From JBDHWI01 sp964590135 (GTDB taxonomy: Bacteria; Chloroflexota; Anaerolineae; J036; Brachytrichaceae): DNA of 64,000 bases. Position numbers and translations under genes: made by a program. The stretch is from assembly GCA_964590135.1 (NCBI GenBank), contig CAZPVX010000026.1, forward strand, positions 1 to 64,000, given 5' to 3'. Shown here piece by piece: positions 24,852-33,332 of this stretch. Below the pieces are notes generated by a model that saw nothing but the letters and a program-made list of their open reading frames with translations, had not been told where the DNA came from and did not search any database. Positions within the stretch are counted from its first letter, which is position 1. Every line of letters begins with the position of its first letter.

Positions 24852-25526
24852 ATGAAGACTGCATTGATTGTCTACGGCGGCTGGGACGGTCACCAGCCGA
24901 AAGAAGTGTCGCAATTGCTGGACGGTGAATTGCGCCGCGCCGGCTTCTCCACCGAGGTCTCCGATACGCTCGATGCGCTGCTCGATGGCGAAAAGCTCAA
25001 GCAGCTAGACCTGATCGTGCCAGTCTGGACGATGGGATCAATCAAGCCTGAGCAACTCAACCCGTTGCTGCAGGCGGTGAAGAGTGGTGTAGGCATCGCC
25101 GGTTGCCACGGCGGCATGTGCGACGCCTTCCGCAACGAAACCGAGTATCAGTTCATGACCGGCGGGCAATGGGTGTCGCACCCGGGCAACGATGGCCGGC
25201 ATTATTGGGTCAGCATCATTGACCAGAATCCCATCACCGAAGGCATCACGGACTTTGAGGTGTGGAGCGAGAAGTACTACATGCACGTTGATCCAGCCAT
25301 CCGCGTGATGGCGACGACAAGCTTTGAGGACTATGGCGACGCCATTATGCCGGTGACCTGGACAAAGATGTATGGCAAGGGACGCGTGTTCTACTGCTCG
25401 CTTGGTCACCACGCCGACATCGTGGCGATGCCACCGGTGCTGACGATGATGGCGCGCGGGATGCGCTGGGCTGCCGGCGAGTGGCAGGCGGAGATGGGCG
25501 CGCCATTTGGGCGAGTGTATGCGTGA
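24852..25526 (+). CDS. ThuA-like (trehalose utilisation) domain protein
   Basis: A 224-residue protein with a glutamine-amidotransferase-like ThuA fold: LIVYGGWDGHQPKEV at the start, VWTMGSIKPEQ, VGIAGCHGGMCDAF, then HYWVSIIDQNPITEGI and the C-terminal GKGRVFYCSLGHHAD. In the family these proteins take part in sugar (trehalose, gentiobiose) metabolism and may act on keto-sugars; the precise reaction is not settled. It is cytoplasmic, with no signal peptide, and convergent with the large fusion gene. Confidence 0.85.
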   Translation: MKTALIVYGGWDGHQPKEVSQLLDGELRRAGFSTEVSDTLDALLDGEKLKQLDLIVPVWTMGSIKPEQLNPLLQAVKSGVGIAGCHGGMCDAFRNETEYQFMTGGQWVSHPGNDGRHYWVSIIDQNPITEGITDFEVWSEKYYMHVDPAIRVMATTSFEDYGDAIMPVTWTKMYGKGRVFYCSLGHHADIVAMPPVLTMMARGMRWAAGEWQAEMGAPFGRVYA

Positions 25527-25539
25527 GGGATGTGCGACG

Positions 25540-28500
25540 CTACGTTGAGTTCGACGCGTCCGCCAGCGCGCCGGCGGTGAGCATGAACGGATACGCCAAC
25601 TCGATCAGGAAGAATGAGTGATCGACCAGGCCGTGTGCCAGCATGGCCGCCAGGAAGCCGGCACACCCAATCGCCAGCGCGCGATTCAGCTTCAGCGCGC
25701 GGTGAATCAACTGCGCATAGCCGACGATGAGCAGCGCGCCGGCGATCACTCCCAGCATCCCCAACCGCGCCAAAAAGTCGAAGAAGATATTGTGTGGGTG
25801 GCTGAGATTCGGCTCTTGCCAGGCCGCCGGCAAAATATAGAAACTGCGATAGGCATAGAGGAAATTGTCCGGTCCCATGCCCAGCAGCGGGTGATCGCGC
25901 CACATCGCCCACGCGCTTTGCCACAGATTGAGACGGAAGAAGCCGGTGCCGCGCTGCAGGTCGAGCGCATTCGCGAAGCGCGTACCGTTGAGCAATGATT
26001 GAGCCGCGCCGCTGAGCAGCACAATGAAGGCAAGCGCAATCAACGCCAGCAACCCAAAGCCAACCCAGCGCCACCTGCCGCCGGCGAGGATGCATATCAC
26101 GATCAGTGCCGCCGGCACGCCCAGCAGCAACGCCCCGCGTGATTGCGTCAGCGCCAGTGCGATTACGACCGGAATGAGACCGAGCAAAATGAGCAGCGAT
26201 GGCAAACGCACTGCATTCTGCGCGCTGCGTTTCACGCTTCTCAATCTCCAATCTCGAACCGCAACAGCAGCCAGCGCCAGCATGATCGCAAAAGCGCGCT
26301 CCAGATAAAGCGCGTCGTTGTTAGCCGAGCCGAATACGCTCTTGATGCGCGGCAGGCCAAACTCGGCGTCGAACACATTGCCGCTTGCGTAGTTGAACAG
26401 GCCGATCAGCGCGATGAGAACCGCGCCGGCGATGAAGCCATATAACACGGTCATTGCGCTCACACGCTCGCGGAACTGACTGTGACGCGTCGTGCGCAGC
26501 ATCAGATAGAGCAGCGCCGGCTCCAGAATCACCAGCCGCAACTCACGCAGCGCCTCGGTGCGAAAATCTGCCTGCAGAGCTGAGAGCGTCGCGATCATCA
26601 CCAGCGCAAGCGCGCCCCAATCAAACAGCGAGAGCGCGCGGAGCGCGGATTGCAGTTCGCCGGTTATCTGGCGACTCCGATTCGCAATTGCCAACCGCGC
26701 GATCCGCAATCCCCACGACACCGCGCACATCAGTGTCAGAATCTCGACCATCGAGAACGAGCTTTGAAAGATGCGTTGCGGTTGCAGATAGAACGGGATG
26801 AAAAACGCGAGCAGCATCAAGCCGGCTTCCAACCGCAACAGCACCAGGGCGAACAGCGCCGCCAGTGCGATCAAGCTGATCACCATCAGCGGCGACCAGA
26901 ACAGCACACCCGATGCAATGCTGGTGAATGCCATGTTTGGCGCAAAGCCAAGATTGCGATAGGCCGTCGCGGCATCTGTCGCCCACGTCAGCATGGCGCT
27001 GAGCCAGAACACCAGCGCGACTGCAAGGGCGCGCAGATTGATCGCTGCCGGGTCGAGGCGTTTGCCGCGCAAGTGCGATGCCACGCTCGCCGCGCCTTCC
27101 TTCAGATGCGCCCTCGGCAGGCTGATAGCCAGCCCGGCCACCGACAACACGAGCAACGCCAGCAAGCCAGCACGCAGCGCGCCCCACGCCGGCGTGGCGC
27201 TTGCTGAACTCCAGCCGATTAACGCCCATTGGTTCCAGCCGCGGTCAACTGTGATCTCGGCGGTGTGTTCGCCTGGGCCAAGCCCGCTCGCCACAGGGAT
27301 TGTCTCGATGACGGGATACAACCCGGGCGAGGTCATGATGAGATATGCGCCGCGCGGTTCCTGTGGCAGCAGGTTCGCCGTCTTGCCATCCACCGTGACG
27401 AATGTGTAGGCGCGATAGTTTCCGCGCCGCACGATCAGGGCGAGATCGTCGCCGAAGAAGCGGATCGTCACCTTCGCATCAGGCTGGTCGGGAATATCCG
27501 TGCCAAGTTGATCGAAGCGCCAGCCCTCGGTAAATGTGGCGCGTGGATTTGGCGCAGAGCAATCCGGCTTCGATGCCAGCACTTCCGGCATCGCTGTCAT
27601 CACATTGTCCAATTGCAGTGTGCGCTGCACACTCTGCGGTGACTGGCATGCGGCGAACAGTTGCGGGCGCGGCGCAGTTGCGGCGGCTGCTTGCAACTGT
27701 GGCAAAGCTTTGTAGATCGGGCGCGGTTGGCCGGCCTGGTTGAGCAGCGCAAAGCCCCAACGCGCATCGCCCATGGGGTCTTTTGCACGCGGGCGCGGCT
27801 GCAATACATCGAGGAACATCGCGCCCATCCACGACCATTCATGGGCTGCACGTTGAATGGCCTGCACGCTGTATGCAGCCTGCTGCTGCTCGGTCACGTT
27901 GCCCCACTCAGAGGGATCGCCGGCCCAATCTGGCGGCAAGGCGTTCCAGCCGAAGTCGCCAGCCCAGATCGCCTTGTGTCCATCACCGTGCGCCACCATC
28001 ACCTCGCGCATCAGGATCACGTGCGAGAAGTTGAGCGTGCCGGCGTCGACGCGGCGATCCGCCGGTGGTTGGTCGAAGCCATACGGCTTGGCTGCCGCAA
28101 TGTCGAAGGCTTGATGTCCGCCCAACTGATACAGCTTGCGCAGATACTCCTGCGGCGCGAGATTGACGTTGCTCTGCTCAACCGTCGGCGCGAGTGCTGC
28201 CAGCACGATGGGCGCAGCCGGGTTGACGGTGTGAATGGCCTCGCGCGCGGCGCGCAACATCTGCAGATAGTAAGTCGGATTGATTAGCGCGTTGCCCCAT
28301 GCGGCGCTGAGGTTTGGCTCGTCCCAGATCTGATAGGCAATGATGGATGTTGTGTGGTCGTAGCGTTTGGCGAAGGCGGCAGCAAAATCGGCGAAGTCCG
28401 TGATGTTCGCCGGCGGCGCAGTGTCGATAGCAGGAAAGTCGCTTGAGGCGGTGGGCGATCTTGCCCACGCCGGCGATGTCCACAGCACCGGCAGCACCTT

Positions 28501-28848
28501 CAGGCGGTGTTTCTGTGTTGCGCTGAGGATGTGATCGCTGACCGACCAGTCGAATTGCCCGCGTGATGGCTCGATGTCGCTCCAGCGAAATTTCTGCCGC
28601 ACATATTGCACGCCCTGTGCTGCAAGATCCTCAAGCAGCGCATCGCGCGTCGCATCGTCGTATTGCTCCAGCGCGACGTTGACGCCGAAGCGCAGCGATT
28701 CTGCACCAAAGACGGGTTGAGGAAAGCCGGCAGGCCGGCCGCGCATCTCGGTCGCCTCAGCAGAGCGCAAACCGATGAGTGAGGCGATGCAGAGTGAGGC
28801 GATGAGCAGCGAGATGAGTGCGATGATGCGCGCAGATGATGCTTTCAC
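25540..28848 (-). CDS. Glycoside hydrolase - O-antigen ligase/polymerase fusion
   Basis: A 1102-residue fusion. After an N-terminal signal anchor (~6-28) comes a clan-A glycosidase barrel (~50-390) with acid/base Glu177 in IWDEPN; the nucleophile position is Asp298 in AGDFGW instead of Glu. Residues ~400-545 form a beta-rich domain (VTIRFFGDDLALIVRRG). From ~558 to the end there are roughly a dozen transmembrane helices with the Wzy_C core: VFGSANNDA, ALTQSRGAL, DHPLLGMGPDNF and HPHN (1017-1020). The barrel would lie outside the membrane beside the ligase active site. It may bind or trim the glycan being transferred. The start is set at GTG 28848, 11 bases after TAGAATC; a TTG at 28875 is the longer option. 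Confidence 0.8.
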   Translation of the reverse strand: MKASSARIIALISLLIASLCIASLIGLRSAEATEMRGRPAGFPQPVFGAESLRFGVNVALEQYDDATRDALLEDLAAQGVQYVRQKFRWSDIEPSRGQFDWSVSDHILSATQKHRLKVLPVLWTSPAWARSPTASSDFPAIDTAPPANITDFADFAAAFAKRYDHTTSIIAYQIWDEPNLSAAWGNALINPTYYLQMLRAAREAIHTVNPAAPIVLAALAPTVEQSNVNLAPQEYLRKLYQLGGHQAFDIAAAKPYGFDQPPADRRVDAGTLNFSHVILMREVMVAHGDGHKAIWAGDFGWNALPPDWAGDPSEWGNVTEQQQAAYSVQAIQRAAHEWSWMGAMFLDVLQPRPRAKDPMGDARWGFALLNQAGQPRPIYKALPQLQAAAATAPRPQLFAACQSPQSVQRTLQLDNVMTAMPEVLASKPDCSAPNPRATFTEGWRFDQLGTDIPDQPDAKVTIRFFGDDLALIVRRGNYRAYTFVTVDGKTANLLPQEPRGAYLIMTSPGLYPVIETIPVASGLGPGEHTAEITVDRGWNQWALIGWSSASATPAWGALRAGLLALLVLSVAGLAISLPRAHLKEGAASVASHLRGKRLDPAAINLRALAVALVFWLSAMLTWATDAATAYRNLGFAPNMAFTSIASGVLFWSPLMVISLIALAALFALVLLRLEAGLMLLAFFIPFYLQPQRIFQSSFSMVEILTLMCAVSWGLRIARLAIANRSRQITGELQSALRALSLFDWGALALVMIATLSALQADFRTEALRELRLVILEPALLYLMLRTTRHSQFRERVSAMTVLYGFIAGAVLIALIGLFNYASGNVFDAEFGLPRIKSVFGSANNDALYLERAFAIMLALAAVAVRDWRLRSVKRSAQNAVRLPSLLILLGLIPVVIALALTQSRGALLLGVPAALIVICILAGGRWRWVGFGLLALIALAFIVLLSGAAQSLLNGTRFANALDLQRGTGFFRLNLWQSAWAMWRDHPLLGMGPDNFLYAYRSFYILPAAWQEPNLSHPHNIFFDFLARLGMLGVIAGALLIVGYAQLIHRALKLNRALAIGCAGFLAAMLAHGLVDHSFFLIELAYPFMLTAGALADASNST

Positions 28849-28859
28849 GGGCGGCTTCG

Positions 28860-28865
28860 ATTCTA
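28860..28865 (-). promoter_or_regulatory. -10 box before the fusion gene
   Basis: TAGAATC on the reverse strand, ending 11 bases before GTG 28848. It separates this gene from the rseP-HEAT unit, whose terminator lies just upstream. Confidence 0.45.
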
Positions 28866-28879
28866 CGCGACGCAAGAAA

Positions 28880-28913
28880 CAAAAAGCCTGATGAGATTCG
28901 AATCTCGTCAGGC
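28880..28913 (-). terminator. Terminator of the rseP-HEAT unit
   Basis: A 12-bp stem with one mismatch on the reverse strand (28886-28897 with 28902-28913) and a TCGA loop, followed there by T residues to 28880. It starts ten bases after the HEAT-protein stop. Confidence 0.8.
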
Positions 28914-28923
28914 GCGTGATATA

Positions 28924-29940
28924 TCAGTCTCCCTTCGCGTCGGCCTGCGCCGGCTTTGGCTTGATGACGCGCGTCGGTTTCTGCTCGTCCTCGTCGAACA
29001 GCGCCAGTGAGAAATCCAACTCGCCGTGCCAGAACTCCAGCTCTTCGAGCGCCTCTTCAGCGTGCATGGCAAATTCCTCATCATCCGATTCTGCTGCGGC
29101 TTCGATCAGACGCTTCGCATCCTTGCCGCCAATCTCAGCCAATGCATCGAGCGCGACGAATCGCACGTTCGGGTCGGGGTCATCGAGCAGTTGCGCCAGC
29201 GCCGGCACCGCATCTTCGTCTTCGAGGTTGCCGCTGGCCCGCGCAGCTTCACGGCGCACCGCCGGCGACAAGCTATGCAACTCGCTGCGCACCAGGTCGG
29301 CGTAGGCGCGGTTGCTGCTGCGTCCCATCGCTACGATCGCGCTCAGCCGCAGCAGGTCATCCTGCGCGTTGAATGCATCGCGGATTTGCAGGTCAATCTC
29401 CTCGTTGGTCACGTAGGCCAGCGATTCGAGCGCGCGGCGATGCACCGCAGAGCTGGCTGGCTCGGTCAACAGCGCGCGCATGAGCGCGGCGTAGACCTGC
29501 TCCTTGCGCGGCGCGGTCATGCCGTCCTTCTCACCCAGCAGCACGAAGCGGCCGAGCGACTGCGCGGCGGCTGCGCGCACGAACTCCGCCGGGTCGTTTT
29601 GCAGCACGGCGATAAGCGGGTTGATCAGGCTGTGATGCTCTTCTTCGAACAACCCTTCGATGGCTGCCAGCCGCACGCGCTCTTCAGCATCGAGCAGGCC
29701 GGCGCGATACAGCGCGTTGAAGTCCTGCTCAAAATCCTCTTCAGCAAAGTCGCGCAGTTGCTCCATGATGGCGATGCGGCGCTCGCCGGCGAGATGTTGC
29801 CAGACCTGCGCCCACGCCTTCAACTTCTCGCCGCTCAGGTCAGAGAAGGCGCGCAAGACATTCTCGTCCAGCGGCGCATCGCCGGCGCTCATTGCAGCGA
29901 GGGCGTCTTTGAGGGCAAGGGGCTTGGATGATTTCTTCAT
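28924..29940 (-). CDS. HEAT-repeat protein
   Basis: A 338-residue soluble protein built of HEAT/armadillo-type helical pairs, for example RVRLAAIEGLFEEEHHSLINP, EFVRAAAAQSLGRF, AVRREAARASGNLEDEDAVPALAQLL and NVRFVALDALAEIGGKDA. The C-terminus is acidic and then Lys/Pro-rich. Such solenoids are protein-binding scaffolds; no catalytic site is seen. The ATG overlaps the rseP stop (ATGA), so the two are translationally coupled, hinting at a role near the protease or its substrates. Confidence 0.8.
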   Translation of the reverse strand: MKKSSKPLALKDALAAMSAGDAPLDENVLRAFSDLSGEKLKAWAQVWQHLAGERRIAIMEQLRDFAEEDFEQDFNALYRAGLLDAEERVRLAAIEGLFEEEHHSLINPLIAVLQNDPAEFVRAAAAQSLGRFVLLGEKDGMTAPRKEQVYAALMRALLTEPASSAVHRRALESLAYVTNEEIDLQIRDAFNAQDDLLRLSAIVAMGRSSNRAYADLVRSELHSLSPAVRREAARASGNLEDEDAVPALAQLLDDPDPNVRFVALDALAEIGGKDAKRLIEAAAESDDEEFAMHAEEALEELEFWHGELDFSLALFDEDEQKPTRVIKPKPAQADAKGD

Positions 29941-31070
29941 CGAATCGACACCGGATTGATGATGTCCAGCACGACGATGACAGCGGACAGGCCGAGGATG
30001 ATCATCATGCCGATGGCATGCACCCACTGCTCGCGCTGCGGATCGACGCGCTTGCCGCGCAAAATCTCAATCAGGATGAACAACATGCGACCGCCATCCA
30101 GCGCCGGAATAGGCAGCAGGTTGGTGATGCCGAGAATGATGCTGAGGAAGCCGGCGAAGCGGATGAATGGGAATAGCCCCTGCGTCGCACGCTCTTCGAT
30201 CAGTGTGACGCCGATGTTGGTGATGCCGATTGGACCAACTGGCCGCGCCTGCTCCGCCGGGATGCGCTGCTCGATCAAATCGATCGGCACGCGCACGAAG
30301 CCGGAGATCACGTTTGCCACATCCTGCCCCGCCAGTTGCAAGGCCTGCAAGAATGGAATCGCCATGCGCTCGGACTTGGTCACGTTGAAAGTCAGGCTGA
30401 CGCCGAGGGGCGTGTTGGGGTTTGCGTTGGCAGGGATCTGGCCGGTCAGCGTCACCTGGTGCGGCTTGCCGGCGCCGTCGGGTTGGCGCAGCACCACAAA
30501 CTCAATCGGTTTGCCGATGGATCGCTGCGTCTGCTCGCGCAGCGCATTTGCCTGTGGCTGCGCCTGTGAATTCGCAGCTATGCGTTGCGTCATCGACACG
30601 CCGTTGACTGAAAGGATGATGTCGCCGGCTTGCAGGCCGAGCGTCTGCGCGGCGCTGTCTGCATTCACCGATTGGATGCGAAATTGAAATTCGGTCGGTG
30701 TGGTGGCGAAGAGTGAATAGGCCAGCGCGAGAATGACAAAGCCGCCGATGAAGTTCATGCTGGGGCCAGCGGCCAGCGTGATCAAGCGCCACTTCTTCGA
30801 CGCGGCAGCAAAGCTGCGTGGATCGCTGGGATCTTCCTCTCCGGTCATGCGCACAAATGCGCCGATGGGCAGCCAGTTCAGCGTGTATTCGGTCTCACCG
30901 CGTTTGAACAGCCGCACTGCGCGCGGCGGGAAACCCATGCCGAACTCTTCCACGCGGATGCCGGCTCTCTTTGCTGCCAGGAAGTGACCCAACTCATGGA
31001 TGAACATGAGCGGCCCAAGCAGGATGATGAAGACGGGAATGCCGATCAACAGGGAATTCAGAAAATCCAT
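29937..31070 (-). CDS. rseP: Site-2 protease, RseP/M50 family
   Basis: A 377-residue intramembrane zinc metalloprotease. The zinc motif HELGH is at residues 25-29 within the first helix, the second metal site is NLLPIPALDGG near the C-terminus, and a PDZ domain lies between (TLGLQAGDIILSVNG). One PDZ domain and this length are typical. It would cleave anti-sigma factors or other membrane proteins after a first cut. A TACACT box ends seven bases before the ATG, so transcription is probably leaderless, and the HEAT gene follows by overlap. Confidence 0.92.
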   Translation of the reverse strand: MDFLNSLLIGIPVFIILLGPLMFIHELGHFLAAKRAGIRVEEFGMGFPPRAVRLFKRGETEYTLNWLPIGAFVRMTGEEDPSDPRSFAAASKKWRLITLAAGPSMNFIGGFVILALAYSLFATTPTEFQFRIQSVNADSAAQTLGLQAGDIILSVNGVSMTQRIAANSQAQPQANALREQTQRSIGKPIEFVVLRQPDGAGKPHQVTLTGQIPANANPNTPLGVSLTFNVTKSERMAIPFLQALQLAGQDVANVISGFVRVPIDLIEQRIPAEQARPVGPIGITNIGVTLIEERATQGLFPFIRFAGFLSIILGITNLLPIPALDGGRMLFILIEILRGKRVDPQREQWVHAIGMMIILGLSAVIVVLDIINPVSIR

Positions 31071-31077
31071 CGCGGAA

Positions 31078-31083
31078 AGTGTA
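31078..31083 (-). promoter_or_regulatory. -10 box seven bases before rseP
   Basis: TACACT on the reverse strand, ending seven bases before ATG 31070, with no ribosome site between. Confidence 0.45.
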
Positions 31084-31166
31084 ATGGCGGAACGTTGGAG
31101 AAGGATGAGAGTTGCTTGTGGGTGAGGAGATGATGCGATGAGGAGTGCGCGTGGTGACTCAATGGC

Positions 31167-31913
31167 TCAATACGCCTGCGGTTTCTTCAATACGAATCGC
31201 GCGTGGTTGCCGTCACCTTCAAACCCAACGACGACAAAGCCATCGGCAAATGCCTGCAGGAACTCTTCGCGCGTTTGCTTGCGTGCCTGAATCGCGCCGG
31301 CGCGATCGATGTGCTTCATCGTTTGAAAATCCGACGGGATGTCGATGCGCAAAGCGTCAGGCTGCCAGCCTGCGCTGCCGGGCGCGCCGTCGCGCTGCGC
31401 CTGGCGATCCAACCACCACTCCACCTCGAAGCGATCCGATGCGATGCCGGCGTTCAGCGCGTCATTCATTTGGCCGTAACAGTTCACCAGATAAGTGCGG
31501 CAGATGCAGCCGAGCTTGCCGATGTTCAGCCGCGCATTGCGCGCTTCCAGCGGGTCGACTGTCCATGTCATCAGATTCAGGCCGTTTGCGCGACACCAAT
31601 CAGCCTGCGCGCGTTTCAGCGCTGCACCGATGCCGCGCCCCTGATATGCCGGCAACACTGCTGCGATATGCGAGTGATGGCTAAGCCCATTGGTTGTGCC
31701 GGGGTGATGTGCTGGCGAGAGCAGACCGGCCACGCAGCCGATCATCTGGCCGGTCGCTGCATCGAACGCGCCGATGGCGACGCCGCCGTGCCGGCACAGC
31801 GTGATTGTCATGTGCGCTGCCAGCGCGCCGCCGCCCCACACCGCTTCCTGCAGCGCCTCGCACTCGTAGTGCTCTTCCACGCGCCTGAAAGGCCGGATGA
31901 AATAATCTTGCAT
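31167..31913 (-). CDS. GNAT-superfamily acetyltransferase (COG3375-like)
   Basis: A 248-residue protein. The acyl-CoA motif is LPAYQGRGIGAALKRAQADWC, preceded by SHHSHIAAV; WTVDPLEARNARLNIGKLG is the signature stretch of the larger COG3375 GNAT proteins, which are longer than ordinary GNATs as here. The substrate is unknown. The start is two bases after the alr stop, so it is the second gene of an alr operon. Confidence 0.8.
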   Translation of the reverse strand: MQDYFIRPFRRVEEHYECEALQEAVWGGGALAAHMTITLCRHGGVAIGAFDAATGQMIGCVAGLLSPAHHPGTTNGLSHHSHIAAVLPAYQGRGIGAALKRAQADWCRANGLNLMTWTVDPLEARNARLNIGKLGCICRTYLVNCYGQMNDALNAGIASDRFEVEWWLDRQAQRDGAPGSAGWQPDALRIDIPSDFQTMKHIDRAGAIQARKQTREEFLQAFADGFVVVGFEGDGNHARFVLKKPQAY

Positions 31914-31915
31914 CG

Positions 31916-33061
31916 CTATTCACCGAGGTATATACGCGCAGGGCGGGCCGGCAGCGCGGTGGTCACTTCGTAGTTCACCGTGCCGAGGCGCTGCGCAATC
32001 TCGTCGGCGCTGATGCAATCAGCGCCCTGCGCGCCGAGCAGCACCACTTCGTCATCGAATTGTGCTTCAGGGATGTCGGTCACGTCGACCATGCACTGAT
32101 CCATGCACACGTTGCCGCGAATGGGCGCGCGCCGGCCACGCACCAGCACCTCGCCGGCATTGCGCGGCGTGCGGCGATAACCATCGCCATAGCCCACCGG
32201 AATCACGGCGATGCGGCGCTCACCTTCACAGCGGTAGCGCGCGTTGTAGCCGATGCCATGATCGTTCGGCAACCACTTGATCGACGCGATGCGCGTAACC
32301 CAGCGCAGCGCCGGCTTCAGTTGCATCACCATTTCACGCGCCTCGGGCAAAGGTGGATCAGGCGCGAAGGGTGACATGCCGTACAACGCCAATCCCGGCC
32401 GCACCAGATTGAAGTGACCTTCGGGATACATCATCGTGCCGGCGGAGTTGCAGGCATGCAGCCACTTCACGGCGCGACCCTGTGCTACATCGCGGAACAG
32501 CCGCAGTTGCTCGCGCGAGAAATCCGGATCGCTCTCCGCGCTGCGCAGGTGCGTGAACAAGCCTTCGACCTCGATGCCGGGCAGCGCAGCAATTGCATCG
32601 ATCACGTTGCCGGCATCGCACGGGCGCGGGCCCAGCCGGCCCATGCCGGTGTCGATCTTGATGTGGGCGCGACAGGGCATCTGCATCTCGACGGCCGCAT
32701 TGGAGAATGCGCGGGCAACATCTGCATCGAACAGGTTGACGCGCAGGTCGAATGCGATGGCCTCGTGCGCCAGTGATGCTGGTGTGTAGCCCATCACCAG
32801 GATTGGCGCAGTAATGCCGGCTTCGCGCAAGGTGACGGCTTCTGGCAGGCACGCCACGCCGCACCACGCTGCGCCAGCCTGTAGTGCTGCGCGCGCAACT
32901 GGCACGATGCCATGCCCATAGCCGTTGGCCTTCACCACGGCCATGAGTGAAACGCCGGCGCACTCGCGCAAGACGCGCACGTTGTGGCGAATGGCGTTCA
33001 AGTCAACAACGAGGCGGGTGGGGTGAGATGTATGCAGTTGCGGGTTCGGCACGCCGGCCAT
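31916..33061 (-). CDS. alr: Alanine racemase
   Basis: A 381-residue fold-type III PLP enzyme that makes D-alanine for peptidoglycan. The PLP lysine is Lys44 in VVKANGYGHG; the catalytic tyrosine region is HGIGYNARYRCEG, and PVGYGDGYRR and CMDQCMVDVTD are further family signatures. ATG 33061 gives a standard N-terminus (LVVDLNAIRHN at 17-27). In-frame starts at 33112 and further upstream would extend across a terminator-like hairpin and are less likely. Confidence 0.93.
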   Translation of the reverse strand: MAGVPNPQLHTSHPTRLVVDLNAIRHNVRVLRECAGVSLMAVVKANGYGHGIVPVARAALQAGAAWCGVACLPEAVTLREAGITAPILVMGYTPASLAHEAIAFDLRVNLFDADVARAFSNAAVEMQMPCRAHIKIDTGMGRLGPRPCDAGNVIDAIAALPGIEVEGLFTHLRSAESDPDFSREQLRLFRDVAQGRAVKWLHACNSAGTMMYPEGHFNLVRPGLALYGMSPFAPDPPLPEAREMVMQLKPALRWVTRIASIKWLPNDHGIGYNARYRCEGERRIAVIPVGYGDGYRRTPRNAGEVLVRGRRAPIRGNVCMDQCMVDVTDIPEAQFDDEVVLLGAQGADCISADEIAQRLGTVNYEVTTALPARPARIYLGE

Positions 33062-33113
33062 GATACAGCGCGGCAGTGATGGTTGAAGATACAGACAGGC
33101 TGTTAGCCGCATG

Positions 33114-33151
33114 AAAAAAACGTCACGCCATCCCTGGTCGAATGGCGTGAC
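33114..33151 (-). terminator. Terminator-like hairpin just before alr
   Basis: On the reverse strand a perfect 10-bp stem (33142-33151 with 33122-33131) with a 10-base loop is followed by one base and seven T residues. It lies upstream of alr, not after any gene on that strand, so it may be an attenuator. The alr frame is open through it. Confidence 0.6.
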
Positions 33152-33317
33152 TCGGAGGAAAAGAGGAAACGAACTCCTCATCAAAGCGCACCCTCAGCGT
33201 GTGCATAGGCCGCCGATCATTGTGCTGTCGTGAAGCTTTGGTATGCTGTGATGCAAGACTGCGCCCTGACACTATGTTAGTCGCGGGTGAAGCGCCGGCC
33301 TGCAAGGCGGCTCGTGC

Positions 33318-33323
33318 TAGGAT
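33318..33323 (+). promoter_or_regulatory. -10 box before the ROK kinase
   Basis: TAGGAT ending nine bases before ATG 33333; no Shine-Dalgarno. Weaker than most members of the pattern. Confidence 0.35.
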
Positions 33324-33332
33324 GCTGGAAAC

